NCBI RefSeq assembly: GCF_018812025.1
Contig: NC_063052.1
Location: 23,810,226-23,874,225 of the forward strand
Reading direction: 5' to 3'
From: Megalobrama amblycephala
Lineage: Eukaryota > Chordata > Actinopteri > Cypriniformes > Xenocyprididae
DNA: 64,000 bases
This document shows, in pieces, positions 38,553 to 52,700 of this stretch. The notes beneath the pieces were generated by a model, which saw nothing but the letters and a program-made list of their open reading frames with translations, was not told the DNA's origin and did not search any database. A program made the position numbers and the translations under genes. Each line of letters begins with the position of its first letter. Position 1 is the first letter of the stretch.

Positions 38553-41500
38553 TTAGGTGACAACCTAAATAATTTTTATGACAACATTGTAAAATTGGAT
38601 ATAACTTTACAGAAAAACTTGGTAAGATGTTCATGTTAACATTTACATCTTTTGACTACTACACATCAGCCACATTCACTTCTATTGTAAGTGCCTCAGT
38701 GTATCCCAGATTTTGCCTTGAAGAGGGGACACGTCAAAATAAATTTTTGTGGTAATAAACATTGTGTCACAAATGTTGCTGATTTAGATTAACTTGTATT
38801 GTACCCATAATATTTTCCTTAGTCAGTGACAAGGGATGGCAATACACTTAAAACCTTAGCATGTCAGTGTTTGTGAGTCTGTGAGTGAACAAATTAGCAC
38901 AAGAGCAAGTGGGAAGCCTAAATGAGAAGAAGCCATTGTTTCCTGATTGATCGATGTTAAGCAGAAAGATCAGAAATTAGAATTAGGAAGTTAAAATATT
39001 TTTGGAGCTTGAAAGAGAAAAGTAAATACATAAAGATGGAATGAATGGAGATGAAATACTGTCAATAAATCAATGAACCTTCACACAGACTCACACGCAT
39101 TCAACCTGAAAGCTGAAATGAAAAAAGGAACATCCAGCCAACACAATAACATTAAGCATGCAGTGAAAACTTTTACAAATTGACTTATTTTTAATAGAAA
39201 TAGAGCTGTGAATTAGAACCATCTGTGTATCTAGGGGTTTAAAAAGGTACACTTCATAATGCTGTTGATTTAAAAAGTATCCCTGAAGCCAAACACAAAG
39301 ATTCGATCTGAAGTCGTTATCACCATTTGAAGGCTTATTGTGTTTTAAGCCCTAAGTATAATGCATACCGCACTCGAGCCCAAATGAACCATGCTCTGGC
39401 CCACCTCTTTCAAGCAGGCCAGGGACGGCTAAACGCACCGCGCTTGGGCAGGGAGCGATTGTGAATGGTACCTTAAAGTATATGGGACATGCTTTTTTTG
39501 GGGCGGTAAATAATAGCTCAAATACCAGTAAATTGACTAGCACAAACCTTAGTAAATCACCTTGCATGATTTATTTAAATACTTTCCTCTCATAAATTCT
39601 GCATCTGAAAAGGAAACTCCTACAAATGCATATGCAGTAAGGTCATCCGCAAAAAAAAAAAAAAAAAAACCTGTCAATGCCGTTTCAGTGCCAATTTTTC
39701 TCTGCGTGTCTTTAGTAAATCCTGACAATAGATTTTTAAAGCCAAAAAAGGGTTTGCACTGGCGCAAACTGTTAGTAAATCCAGCCCTTAGTTAGATTTT
39801 AGTTTTGGCATGATTCTCCGCCTTTACAGTGCAGACACCTAACAAACCCAACATTTAATTACAGTCATCTACATTTACACATTTGGCAGACAAGTCCAAA
39901 GAGACACTGTATTCCAGGTATTCAGTTTTATCTGTTTATGCATTCACTGGGAATCAAACACATGACCTTGGCATTGCAAGTGCCATGCTCTACTGTTTAA
40001 TAAAATCTGGAAACTCTTGCTCTGAGTTTGCACTCCAGTAACGTGAAACTTGGAAAAAGTGCGGTCACACTAGACTTTGTGCCATTCACTATTCATATGT
40101 GAATGCTGACAACCAGAAATGCACGAATATACAAATACGTTTTAATTTTTTTCAACCTTCCAAACCAAACTGATGTCTGAATCATAGCTAAAGACATTTG
40201 ACCAACAGAGCATCTAAATGTCACAGACTGACCGGTTGGATGAACACAAACTTAAAGGAAATGTAAAGGAAATATACAACTTTAAATCAAAGAATCCAGA
40301 AAAAAAATGATCATGGTTTCCACAAAAATATTAAGTAACAGAACTGTTCAACATTGATAATAATAAGAAATGTTTCTTGAGCAAATTGGCAAATTAAAAT
40401 GATTTCAGAAGGATCATGTGACTGGAGTAATGGTGCTGAAAATTCAGCTTTGATTTCACAATATTACTACATTTTTGATCAAAAATCATTTTTAAAAATT
40501 TTAAGGCGGCAAACTAGTTATTATATTGCATATAGTTTACTTTTCAAGATACACAGAGTGTAGCAGTAGTACCAGAAAAGTCTGCAGATCTGGACCTTGT
40601 AATAATAAGGACATAGAAAATCATGCAAAATTTTAAGATGACCTATGGATTTAATAAAGCTTCATGCAGTGATTATTAGGCAGCCTTACATTGTGAAATT
40701 TGAAACTGGTGAGACAGACAGTGTTAATAGCAAAGGAGGAAGACAAAAGGCGAGTGGGCCCAGGACAGTGTTGTATAACACATGCCAAACTTAAACATGC
40801 ACAAGTGTGTAAATATGCTAAAAGAAATTCATAGCAGTTTTAAAAAAGGAAGATGCAGCACTGGTTAAAGTAAAAGGATTCAAGTGAGGGAAATTCGCCT
40901 ATCACACACCTTAGCGTGGCCAACATCCCCTGGCTAACACACGATGAAAGACAGTTTGAAGGGGTTAAATATCATGACTGATGAACATAGTGCACACGAA
41001 TGTTGTTGCTCACTCATTCATACATTTGTCAGAAAGGGGGGAAAAGGGGTAAAAAAAAAAATTCACATATGGTAAAGAAAATCAGGGCACAAGATGATGA
41101 TTGGGAGAGGTCACTGTCACCAAACAGGTACTTTACCTTTAATACATCCCCATAAAATCAAGCTGCATTATGGGTTCAAAAACAAACGAAGATGCAAAAG
41201 CATAATATGAAAGGACACAATAAAGTGTGCCGTAAAACCACTGCGTTAGCTGTGTTAGTTTTAAAGCTTGAAAGTTGAATGCTAAATCCATATAAACCCT
41301 TAGTAAGCATGTTTAACATATGCGGTTACTGTCAATAATTCAGACCGAACACTTTTTAACAATTACTATTAAGTTCTTGCTCCACTTGAACTTTTAAAGC
41401 GATAGTTCATTCAAAAATAAAAAAAATGTTTCAATCCTGTATGACATCTTTGGCACACAAAATAAGATATTTCAGCTGTTTTTGTCCATATAATAAAAAA

Positions 41501-44500
41501 GTCAATTAGGCCCAAATTAACAATGACCCTATCTGATCTGTTAAAGCAATTCCATTTACACTTGGCCACATAAATGTGTCGAATGAAACAAATATAAATC
41601 TGATCTTTAATTTGCAACGAAAGCAATAGATATGCACTGCATTTTATTTATCATCAGCTAATCTCAAGATCAATTACCAGAGCGACATCAGCACTGGTAA
41701 GATCATTAAGGCCACATCCACATGAAGCCAGAGCTTTCCCTATCCGATCTTTTTTTTTCCCCTCGTCTCAAGAAATATCGACGTACACTCAAAACCACTC
41801 AAAACGATGTAGTATACATGCCTCATACATCAGTATGTGGCGCTGTAATTCTGCCACAGAGATACACTAAAAACGGAGAATAAGACTTGGAGCATGCGTA
41901 TAAACCTTGCCAAAGTCCCTTTAAGACAAGTCATTTCATTTGGCGGCTATCTTTGAAACGCCTTTCGGACATGCAAGTGCAGCTCCTTCTCTTTGAATGG
42001 GGAAACATCAAATTCTCCAAAGCTGTTTGCCAAGCTTTCGATTAAATTTCATATTTGAAATCACCAATGAAATCTGGCAACAACTGTCTCATAAATTTTG
42101 TTTTTAAACGGTCGAATCATGGCAAAAAACAGAAAAAAAAAAAAAAAAAAAAAAAGGTATTTTTCAGGCTGGAACAAGCTAATGCGCATGCGCAGTCCTA
42201 AGTGCGCGTCTCTATAGGAAGCGCACGTCTGAGTGTTTCTATAGGAACCGCTGTTACCTGACGTAGCGAGACGTGGGGTGATGACAAATATGGATTGCCT
42301 GTACACACGAAAACGTAAGGGTGTCATTTTCAGATTTATTCAACTCAGTTTCAGGCTCCCAAAATGTTGGATCCGTCTGGATGAAATGCCTACACGATAC
42401 AAAATGTTTGCATATACAGCTAAACGTGTCTTTGTGTGGACAGGCTCTAAGTCTCACTGCTTTTAATAAAGATGATTGTGTGTTGACCGTCTGAAACTTT
42501 CATTTTCATTTGCAGCAGTTTGCGTGTTGGCTTCCTAAAGAGATATTCATCTACTCTGCAACGGTGTGTGTTACATAGCACTGTAATACCTGGCTAAAAG
42601 ATGTCATATAGCCAATAACGCTGTGATGTGTTTTCAACTAGAAGATGCATTTATACTAGTCCAGTTTCACCTGAAATGCGTCTCAGACCACCTCCTGAAG
42701 TGGTTCGAGTTATCGGCTTTAAATCCATCTCAAAAGCATTTCGGAATGCATTTAGGCCTATCCTGCATCCCAATGTCCATACTATCCATCCTAAATAGTA
42801 TGTGAGATTAAAATAAGTATGTCCCAAAGCATAGTATGTTGAAAAGAGTATGCCAAAAGTCCCCGGATGGTGTACTATTTCCGGTAGATTTTCGAAGTGT
42901 GGATCCGTGCACACTATAAAGGCTAATATTGCCCACAACCCATTGTGCGTTGGATGAGGATTAAGTTCAGAGCTACAAACACAAGTAAAAAGTGTTAAAA
43001 AAAAAACTACAAAAAATGGCGGATATGCGCGATAGACACTGAGAGGTTTGAGTGACTAATAATCAGTTCAACCTGATAGAAAATATTTATTTAATGTTAT
43101 CTGTGTTATTTTTCATCTGCAAATACCAATGTGGACTTTTATAAAGATCCGATTGGCCATTAACTTTAAAATCATTATGCATTAATATGAAGAGAGTTCT
43201 CCACATGAAAGACACGCAACTGCATATCAACGTGCTGCATTTCTCTCCGATACGGTAGGAAATTAGCTAAATGAAATGTGGAGGATGTAAGATGATTGAC
43301 AGGCCAGTTTACGGTGACAGGATGCGACAGAGAGAAAAGACGCAATTGTATGACATGATAGTATGTCCCAAAGCTTGTCTACTCTTTTGCTGCACACTCA
43401 AAAGTATGTACTTTTTGTTCACAAAAAGAGTACATACTTTTAGGGCTTAGTATAAGTAGGCAAATTGGGACGCAGCACTGGTCTTTTCTCAATATGATAG
43501 CTATCCGATCAGAGAAAAGGCATGAAGTGACCAGGTGTAAACAGGCCCAGAGACATTTTGAAGTAATTTCCACAGAAGAAAGTATGTCATACAGGTTTGG
43601 AACCACATGAGGGTAAGTGATAACAATTTTTATTGCTTTAAGGAGGTTGTGCTAATTTGCGTTAATTTGCGCTGTTGCATTTTGTGATAAATTACTGGGT
43701 TATTAGTAATCGGATGCACTGTGAACAATGAGGGTGACACTTCAACTTGAATGATTAGCTGGGTTTTTAGCTGCACATGCAGAGGAGATTTTATCAAGTA
43801 TATATATTTTACCGTCGCTGATGTCAGAGATCTGGGGTGGGAGGATAAAAAAAGGTGCAGGAGAGTAGGGAGATGAGGACAATATAATGACAAACAAACA
43901 AAAAGGGAGAACAGGGGACAAACTTCAGTGACCTCACACATGTACAGTACAACATGAACAAGACGAGTTTTGAAGTGTTTTGAAGATAATAATCTCACAG
44001 ACCTGCTCCTTCATTTGCAACATCAAGATTCGGTCATCTACTATGTCAACATAACTCTTTCTGAGGGCTGAGTTTCATATGAGGTGGGTGATATTTTTTT
44101 AGGGAGATATTTTTAATTTTGAATACATTACTTGCAATCTTAAAAGACTAAGAAGACAAAAAACACTCCAAGGTTCTCAGTCCACAGAAACAGGGTGTTT
44201 TCACATGTTGACATGGTCACACTACGGCTTTTTGTGAAATTGATGTTGAAAAATGGTGGAGAGTCTCAAAAACAGGCTAGAGTACAATTTATATTATATT
44301 ATAGTGAATTTTATCAGATTAAATAGTTGTAAAGGTCATTTTACATGGTATGTGATGAGATTCACCACTGAGGCATTGTTGAATGTCTCAACGCCTGCAC
44401 AACAATACCCACTAGTGCTTTAGCTGAATTCTAGCATTTAACAATTTAACAATTTATGCTTGGAGCCATATTGAGTTCCCAATATATCTGGAATTAAACC

Positions 44501-46633
44501 ATATAAGGCCTTCAAAATGAAGATACCAAAGGAAAATCTGATTAAAAATGTTTCATCTGCATTCTCTGAGGCACAAGTCATTTATGATGTAGGACAAAAG
44601 AGCCACAGTGACTTCCCTGATTGCAGCAACTTACATTTTTAATACAGACATTTTGCACCAATTTCCCAGGAAGAGAAGATTGTGTTCTCTTGAACATGGG
44701 ATAGAAATAGTGCTTTATTTGCAATTGTTTTATGAGATATTCCAATTTTGCAGCTTTGGATGAAAACGTAGCTAATGATGTCGTGAAAACATAAAATCGT
44801 TTAATCCTGCATGGTGGTACCACTAGGAGTCATGCAAGACAACACATGCTGCTTCGTACCATGTAAAACAGGTTTTATACAGAATTTTCTGTTGTTGAAA
44901 TACAAATTCAAGCCCTTCAAGTCAAAACACTTCAAATACACTATGATAGTGGATATATATGAATGTCTGAGTGACAGTGTCAAGAAGGATCTCTCACCTG
45001 ACTTGCGGACTGTTCCTGGTGTGTTGCTCCCTCCTCCTGTAGGTTGGCCACCTGGGCCGGGTGAGCCTGCTTTCTTAGTCAACAGACTGTTGAAGAAATT
45101 AGCCAGCACGCCCTCACTGGTCTGACCTCCTGCCATGAGAAATTACAATAATTAGCACAATTATACAAGCTGAAACTCACCTGACTGCCTAAACTAGTTT
45201 CAGATAAATGCAAAACAGTAATATGTACCAGACGCTAAGCTGGAATTAAAAATGTGTGTAAAGGAGGAAGTCAAAATGAAAGTCTAAGAGAAATTCAGCA
45301 AGGAAACAAGCTTTAATCCCAACAAGCTTTGCTAATCCTCTATAAACATGGCAGCAATTTTCCTATGATCTAAACCCATGAGAGCCCTCATCTGCATACA
45401 AGAAGAGATCCTGAAAAACAATCTCTGGAGACACTGAAAGTGTATTCATGATCACTGCAGCCTAAAACAAACTAACGTTTTTCCCATGAAGCTAAATAAA
45501 TAAGCTTTGTCACAAAAGAGGATGTTGAAGGTCAAATGTTCATTCTTCCCAAGATGAGAGGGTGGTGAAAACCAGGAAACCAGATCCAGGGACTTGGAAA
45601 AAAAATAAATCCCCAGGAAGTAGACAGGTGTGACTGCAAAAGCTGTTGCTCCCAAAGTTGGAAAGATGCAGCCGAGGAGAGAAAATAGAGAGAGGGGTAC
45701 AGAAGGAAAGAGAAAGGTGGAGAGAAGACGCAGGCATGCATCCTGAATAAGGGGCACTTATACAAACCTTTCATGTTGGGATCAATCTTCTTGGTACCTG
45801 ATTGCATGGGCATGACGTTGGCTACATTAGCCGCCGCTGAACGGTTGGTCGTCCTTGGTGAGCCAGTGGGAGCTCTGTTCGTTGGGTCCTGTTACACACA
45901 TATACAGAAAAGTTTTAGGATTATACAACTTAAAAAAGAAAAAGAAAAAAAAAACAGATACATTAATTCAAATGTAAACATTATGCAATAATTAGTATTG
46001 ATCTTTACTTAAATCGCTTTGGATGAAAGTGTCTGGGAAATTAATATATGTAAATGTCTTGCAGCAGAAAAGGTCTCCACCCAAAACATGATTCATCAGG
46101 GAGTAACACTGTAGGCTAAAATGTAAATCGAAAATGTAAAACACTCACCACTGGTCTTCCTGCAGTAACTGGAGGCTGTTTAGATAACAGAGACTGGATA
46201 AAGACAGAAAAATTATTCAGAGTCTATTTCCTTCCAATTTGGTAATGATTTGTTTGACAAACAGGTTTCATTAATCACTAACAAAACTTTTCAGGATAGA
46301 TACTATAGATAGTGAGCTGCAGTCTCACGAAATCTCACTTTATCCCACATTTAGTTTTAGACTGGAAAATGAAACCTTTGGGTAACCTTTTTTATTGTTC
46401 TGTGTATGTATATATATATATTTAAAGAAATTAATACTTTTTATTAAATGGATCAAAAGTGGCAGGAAAGGCATTGTTATGAAGGATTTCCATTTCAAAT
46501 AAAAATGCTGTTTTGTTTTTTTACTTTTCATTCATCTTTGTATTCATTCAGCTTTGCCATAACAGGAATAAATGATATATATATTTTTAAATATATTAAA
46601 ATAGAAAAAATAAAATAAAATATATAATATATA

Positions 46634-46731
<98 letters not shown>

Positions 46732-49700
46732 ATTCATAACATCATAGTAAAATTCACATTTTAAACAATATCTCAATGAACACAAAAACAATTTCCAAAA
46801 TGTTGACAAGACTAAGTTTAATATAACATCTGTTTAACTTATAACATGAAAGTAAGGTTAATAATATAACTTAAATTACACATTTTTCAGTTTTACTCAA
46901 ATTAGGGTGATGCAAAATGAGTACACACCCCACAACAAAAACTACTTCATCTAGTACTTTGTATGGCCTCCATGATTTTTAATGACAGCACCAAGTCTTA
47001 TAGGCATGGAATGAACAAGTTGGCGACATTTTGCAACATCTATCTTTTTCCATTCTTCTAGAATGACCTCTTCTAGAGACTGGATGCTGGATGGAGGGTG
47101 ATGCTCAACTTGTCTCTTCAGAATTCCCCATAGGTGTTCGATTAGGTTCAGATCAGGAGCCACTGAATCACTTTCACCCTGTTCTTCTTCAGAAATCCAA
47201 CAGTGGCCTTAGATGTGTGTTTAGGATCATTGTCATGTTGGGAAAGTGCACAACGACCAAAGGCACATCTTTTCTTTCAATATAGAGCAGTACATCTGTG
47301 AATTCATGATGCCATCAATGAAATGCAGCTCCCCATCACCAGCAGCACTCATGCAGCCCCACATAAGGACAGTGCCACCACCATGTTTCACTGTAGGCAC
47401 CATGCATTTTTCTTTGTATTCCTCACCTTTGCGACGCCATATAGTTTTGAAGCCATCAGTTCCAAAAACATTTATCTTGGTCTCATCACTCTAGAGTATA
47501 GAGTCCAAACTGGGCTTTTTTTGTGCCTGGGCTTTAGGAGAGGCTTCTTTCGTGGACAGCACCCATGCATGCCATTCCTCTGCAGTGTACGCCGTATTGT
47601 GTCACAGGAAATAGTCACCCCAGTTTGGCCTTCTACTTTAGATAACTGCAGTGAACTAGCATGCTGATTTTCTTCAACCCTTCTCATCAGAAGATGCTCC
47701 TGTATGATGCTCCTGTCGAGGTGTTAACTTCCATGGATGACCTGGACGTCTCTGTGAGATGGTTGCAGTTCCATCTTTTAAAATTTTTTGTACCACTTTT
47801 GCTACAGTATTCTGACTGATAAGTAAAGCTTTGCTGATCTTCTTGTAGCCTTCACTTTTCTGGTGTAAGAAATTATTTTCTTTCTCGAGTCTTGTGACAT
47901 TTCTCTTCCATGTGGTGCCATTGCTGACAGCATGAAATGGGAAGGGTTTTTAACACACTTTTATAGTCAACTGTCTGCTGAACACCTGTGTAATGAATAA
48001 TTAGACTCACCTGTGGTTGAATTCTTGTTAAAATTGACATGTGTAGTCTAAAATTCAGCTTTGCTCCAGAGACTTTCAGTGGGGTGTACTCATTTTTGCA
48101 TCACCCTAATTTGAGTAAAACTGAAAACTTTGTTCTCCAAGTTATATTATTAACCTTTCTTTCATGTTATAAGTTACACAGATGTTATATAAAACTTAGT
48201 CTTGTCAACATTTTGGAAATTGTTTTTGTGTTCATTGTGATATTGTTTAAAATGTTACTTTTCAAAGGGGGTGTACTCGTTTACGCTGTATAATATCATC
48301 ATCAATTTGTTTAATTCTTAAACTTGCTATTGTGTGTATGTGTGTGTGTATATCTATCTATCTATCTCTATCTATCTCTATCTCTATCTATATATATATA
48401 TATAAGAATAAAACAAAATGATGATGATATTATACAATATTTAACAATTACCTGCAACTTTAGTAGAAAAACTTGGTCATCTTCAGCTTGAACTTCCTTC
48501 TCATGTACAAACTGGAAAGACAGAAAGTCAGAAATGAGCAATCGCTAGGAAAGAGAGACTCTATAGCTAATTGCACATACACTGGCAAAGGTCAAATTAG
48601 GAAAGAGTCTTTACCTTTCTAACTGGAGGTTTCACTATTACATCTTCAAAGTTGTCGTCTGCTTTTACTGTCTGGAAATTTTCATGCAGAATGGCAATCT
48701 TTTTTTCATTGTCCCATCCTGACGGACTGAAAGTGAGACACAGATAATATGAATACATTTACCTTTTAAAGAAACAATTTAATGACCAATTTTACACCAA
48801 TAATATGACATATTACAGGTGAATGAAAATATATATTTAGAAAAAGTATGGTGGGAATTTTGTCCATTAACAATAAATTCCTTGTTTCAGTTGTGGAGTG
48901 AGTTATTACATTGTTTTCTACATAACAAAGATAGATATTGAATTGATTTGGATTTCACATGCAGACTTTAGTAGTAAAATAAAAATCACCATGTTTCTTG
49001 ACATCCAAAAACTTACATAAACACAGAGTCTTTCTCCACCACCTGAGCTGGGATGTTGAAGGGAAAGCCATATAACCTGTGAACGAGGTATTTATATAAC
49101 AAATCTAGATTTTTGTTCTCCTTCATGGATGTGTAGAGTAGTGCTGCCCCATCTGAAAGGTCACTTGTGAAGGAGAAAAACAAGATGAGGTTACATTTAA
49201 GCAGAAACATGTGTGCTCTCCACTTTGACTCTCCCTGCTTACAGATTTTTGGAAAGCAGCCAGTTCTACTGTTAAACAAGACATTAAAATCGGCATTAAA
49301 TGGAAGTTGCCCTAGTCTGTTCTTCCCTATTGTGACACATCCGAGGGAAACAACTTCGGAAATGAGAAAAATGTAGAGCGGAATTTGATTTCATCCTTCG
49401 GGAACTGATTGTATCATAGAAAGTTGGGCGTTGCTAACTAAATTGAGGCAGATCTGAATGTCAGTTTGCAGTCAGGTGTGGAGGATATATAGATCCACCC
49501 TAAGAGGGGAAGGGGGATTTCATGTTTTAGATTAAAGATTAAAGAATCGCATAAAAATGTAAAATAAATAAATAAATAACGATATGCACAGATAAATCAT
49601 TTATAATAAGCACTGCAACATTCTGTATTCAGATGCAAGCAAAAATACTGACTAGGGCTGCTCGATTATGGCAAAAATCATAATTATGATTAGTTTTGTT

Positions 49701-52700
49701 CAATATTGAAATCACAATTATTTAACACGATTATTTGTGGGCGATATGATCAATTCTTATTTCACCATATGAGTAATTTTAAATATCAGTGAAATTTCAC
49801 AAATATCGATAATTCAGCAAAAACTAGTACTAGGTTAACTAATGTAAGAAAAAATGTCCTCAAAATAATAACATAAGACAAGTGAACAGTCAGCAATACA
49901 ATACGAACAAAGAAACTACTTACAAACAAAACAGACAAACACAAACACTGTTTTAAGTTATCAGAAAGGAACAGGTATGATTTTAAAACAGTTTCATCTC
50001 AGATCAATATCTCTTATCCCCATAATTATTTATGTGGTAAAATGCCATTTAATAAGTGGTATGACTGGACCACATCCCTTAAATGTCCATCTAGTTTGAA
50101 CTTGCAGCTAGCAACTGCTCTCTCCGCAGAAGCTTTGCGTTTAAAGAGCTAATAAAATATTTCTACTCAGACTAATATTTCGTGTCTAATTATTTACTTA
50201 TGTGGCAAGTAGCCGTGTAATAAGCGAGATAATGTACATCCAGCCGGTTGTTATTTCAGAATATACCCCTTTAGGCTGATGCAAGACCTGATCACCATGT
50301 CAGGGTTTATTCTGAAATAACAACCGGCTGGATGTGCATTATCCCTTACATAACACAACATAGACTTACTGTACACATTAAATATAGATTAATCCTTATA
50401 TAATTAAGTTATTCATTCAAGATCAGTGAGTGAATTTCCTTTGTTATTTGATGTTTGATTATCATTAATGACAGAATGTGCAACAGGTTTATTAGGCTGC
50501 TGTCACTTTAAAAGCTAATGCATGGATCCATTATATACTGCTACACCCTGCTTCTCTCTCAATAGCGTACCTTTACTTTAAGACATAATCCACTGTGTTT
50601 ACATGAATACTCTCATGCATTTTGACATTTTTGTGCTTTTGTGTTTGCATATCCGAAACCTATTTTCTTATCTGTGTTCGGCTCCGACTCGAAAAGAAAT
50701 CCATCTGGGGAACAGTGTCTCTTTTCACTTTTAATAACACAGTTAAATATCAAACACTTCCCATAGTTTAGTAACAGTAGACTGCATATTGCAAGACTCA
50801 CTTATTTGGCTGATTTGGATGTTAAGTTTGGGTTTTAAAGGAAGAACGAAAGCGCACCGCTGTGAGGGAAAAGAATGTGCACTGGATGGAATGCGGCAGC
50901 GGCACAATAATCATTTTATCTCAACTTGTTTTCATAATCGTTGGAAGCCCCAAATCGAAATCAAACGAGGAAATAACCTGTCCACCAGATGACTAAGATG
51001 TGCAGGGTGAAATATAATTGTCATTACATCTTTGGTTCAGATGTGCTGATGCGTAAGGATACACTGCAAGCAGAAACGTCGAATGTGAGACTGGATGAAG
51101 TCTAAGTGCTCATCTTTATAATCGTGCTCCTTCTCCAAAGTGCTGATTGCATCACACTACATAGAGAGAGAGAGAATTATGAAAGGGAGACTCCATTAAT
51201 ATATTATATTAGAGAGCACATTAACGAAATCTGAGGAAACAAACTAAAGGCTTTAAGATTCTAGATATTTTAAAATAATGAAAAAGTAAAAGAAATATAC
51301 AGAATTCTTTACTATTTTTAGTTTACCAATCACATTTGTGACATTGATCATGTAAACTGCTATGTGCAAAAGGTCAGATGTTAACTTTTCACTCAAACTG
51401 CCAATAATATAAATACAACACTGTTCAAAAGATTGGGGTCAGTACTTTTTTTTTTTTTTGAAAATTAATATTTTTAGTCAGCAAGGATGCATTAAATTCA
51501 CCAAAAGTGGCATTAAAGACATTTATAAGGTTATGTTATAATGTTATAAATCTTTTCATCAAATCCTGGAAAAAAAATGTATCATGGTTTCCACAAACGT
51601 ATTAAACAGCACAACTGTTTTGAACATCAATAATAATAAGAAATGTTTCTTGAGCACTAAATCAGCATATTAAAATTATTTCTGAAGGATCATGTGACAC
51701 TGAAGATTAGTAAAGATAATGAAAATTCAGCTTTGCATCACAGGAATATAATAAATACATTATAAATAATAATATAATTATAAATTACATTTTAAAAAAT
51801 ATACAAATATAAAACATTTTAAATTGTAATAATATTTCACAATATTACTGCTTTTACTGTATTTTAATCAAATAAGTGCAACCTTGGTTAGCATAAGAGA
51901 CTTCTTTCAAAACCAATAAAAAAAATTTTTTTTTAAAAAACTTGCCACCCCCAAACTTTTGAATGGTAGTGTATGCCAGTGTTGTAGCTGCTCTTTTAAA
52001 TACATTTTAATTACATGTCAGGAGTAGTTTGAGGCAGCAGGTGTACCTTAGTGCAGACCACCACTATAGGCAGGCCCAGGTTGTGTGTGAGTGTGTTATC
52101 TCCCAGCGGCAGCAGGACACTCTCTTCCTCCGACTCAGGATTCCTTCTCTGTGGCACAGCGTCCAGGTCACTTCCTGGTTCCACATACTCCTGGAACTGC
52201 TTTGTCACTGCATGCACACACAGTCACATTCTAACTGCATTTACTAAAGGTTATTTACTAAGTGGAAACTCATTCATGCAAGTATAAGAAATGTCAGCAC
52301 CGCCTGCAGCGATCTATAGGACTATCACAGATCAAAATGCATCACCACACTAGAGCATTCCTGCAGGGTACTTAGCATGCGAACACGCTCACAATCTAAA
52401 CGCACACACAAAGACGCTACTCACATCTGTGCTCCAGCTCTCTCATGGTTTCAGGGGGAACTCTGAGCTTGTCCACAAAATCCCTCACCACGCTGCCCCA
52501 TTTCTGCAGTGAATCGATGGCCAACCAGGGCCGGGACATATCGACCACAAACAGAACCAACGAGTCCTCCAGGTTCTCTGTCGATATGGCAAACTTCTGC
52601 AGGCCTTTGTGGTACAGGTCCCCATCCAGCACCCATGCATTACACCGTGCATCATCTGCCAAAAAGAGAGTTTCATTAGCTTTAGCATGCCTGTATTGAA

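Larger units (their letters stand above)
41545..43551. mobile_element. Probable nest of DNA transposon derivatives
   Basis: Outer ends CATTTACACTTGGCCACA (41549) and GACCAGGTGTAAACAGGCC (about 43550) are roughly inverted. Inside lie at least two separate elements: 41709-42447 and 42764-43474. The outer assignment is the weakest part. All of it sits in the last intron of dync1li1. Confidence 0.45.

Noticed and set aside
39869..40003. A functional tRNA gene on the - strand
   Set aside because: Only box A- and B-like segments remain, no acceptor stem pairing is visible, and the tail is that of a SINE.
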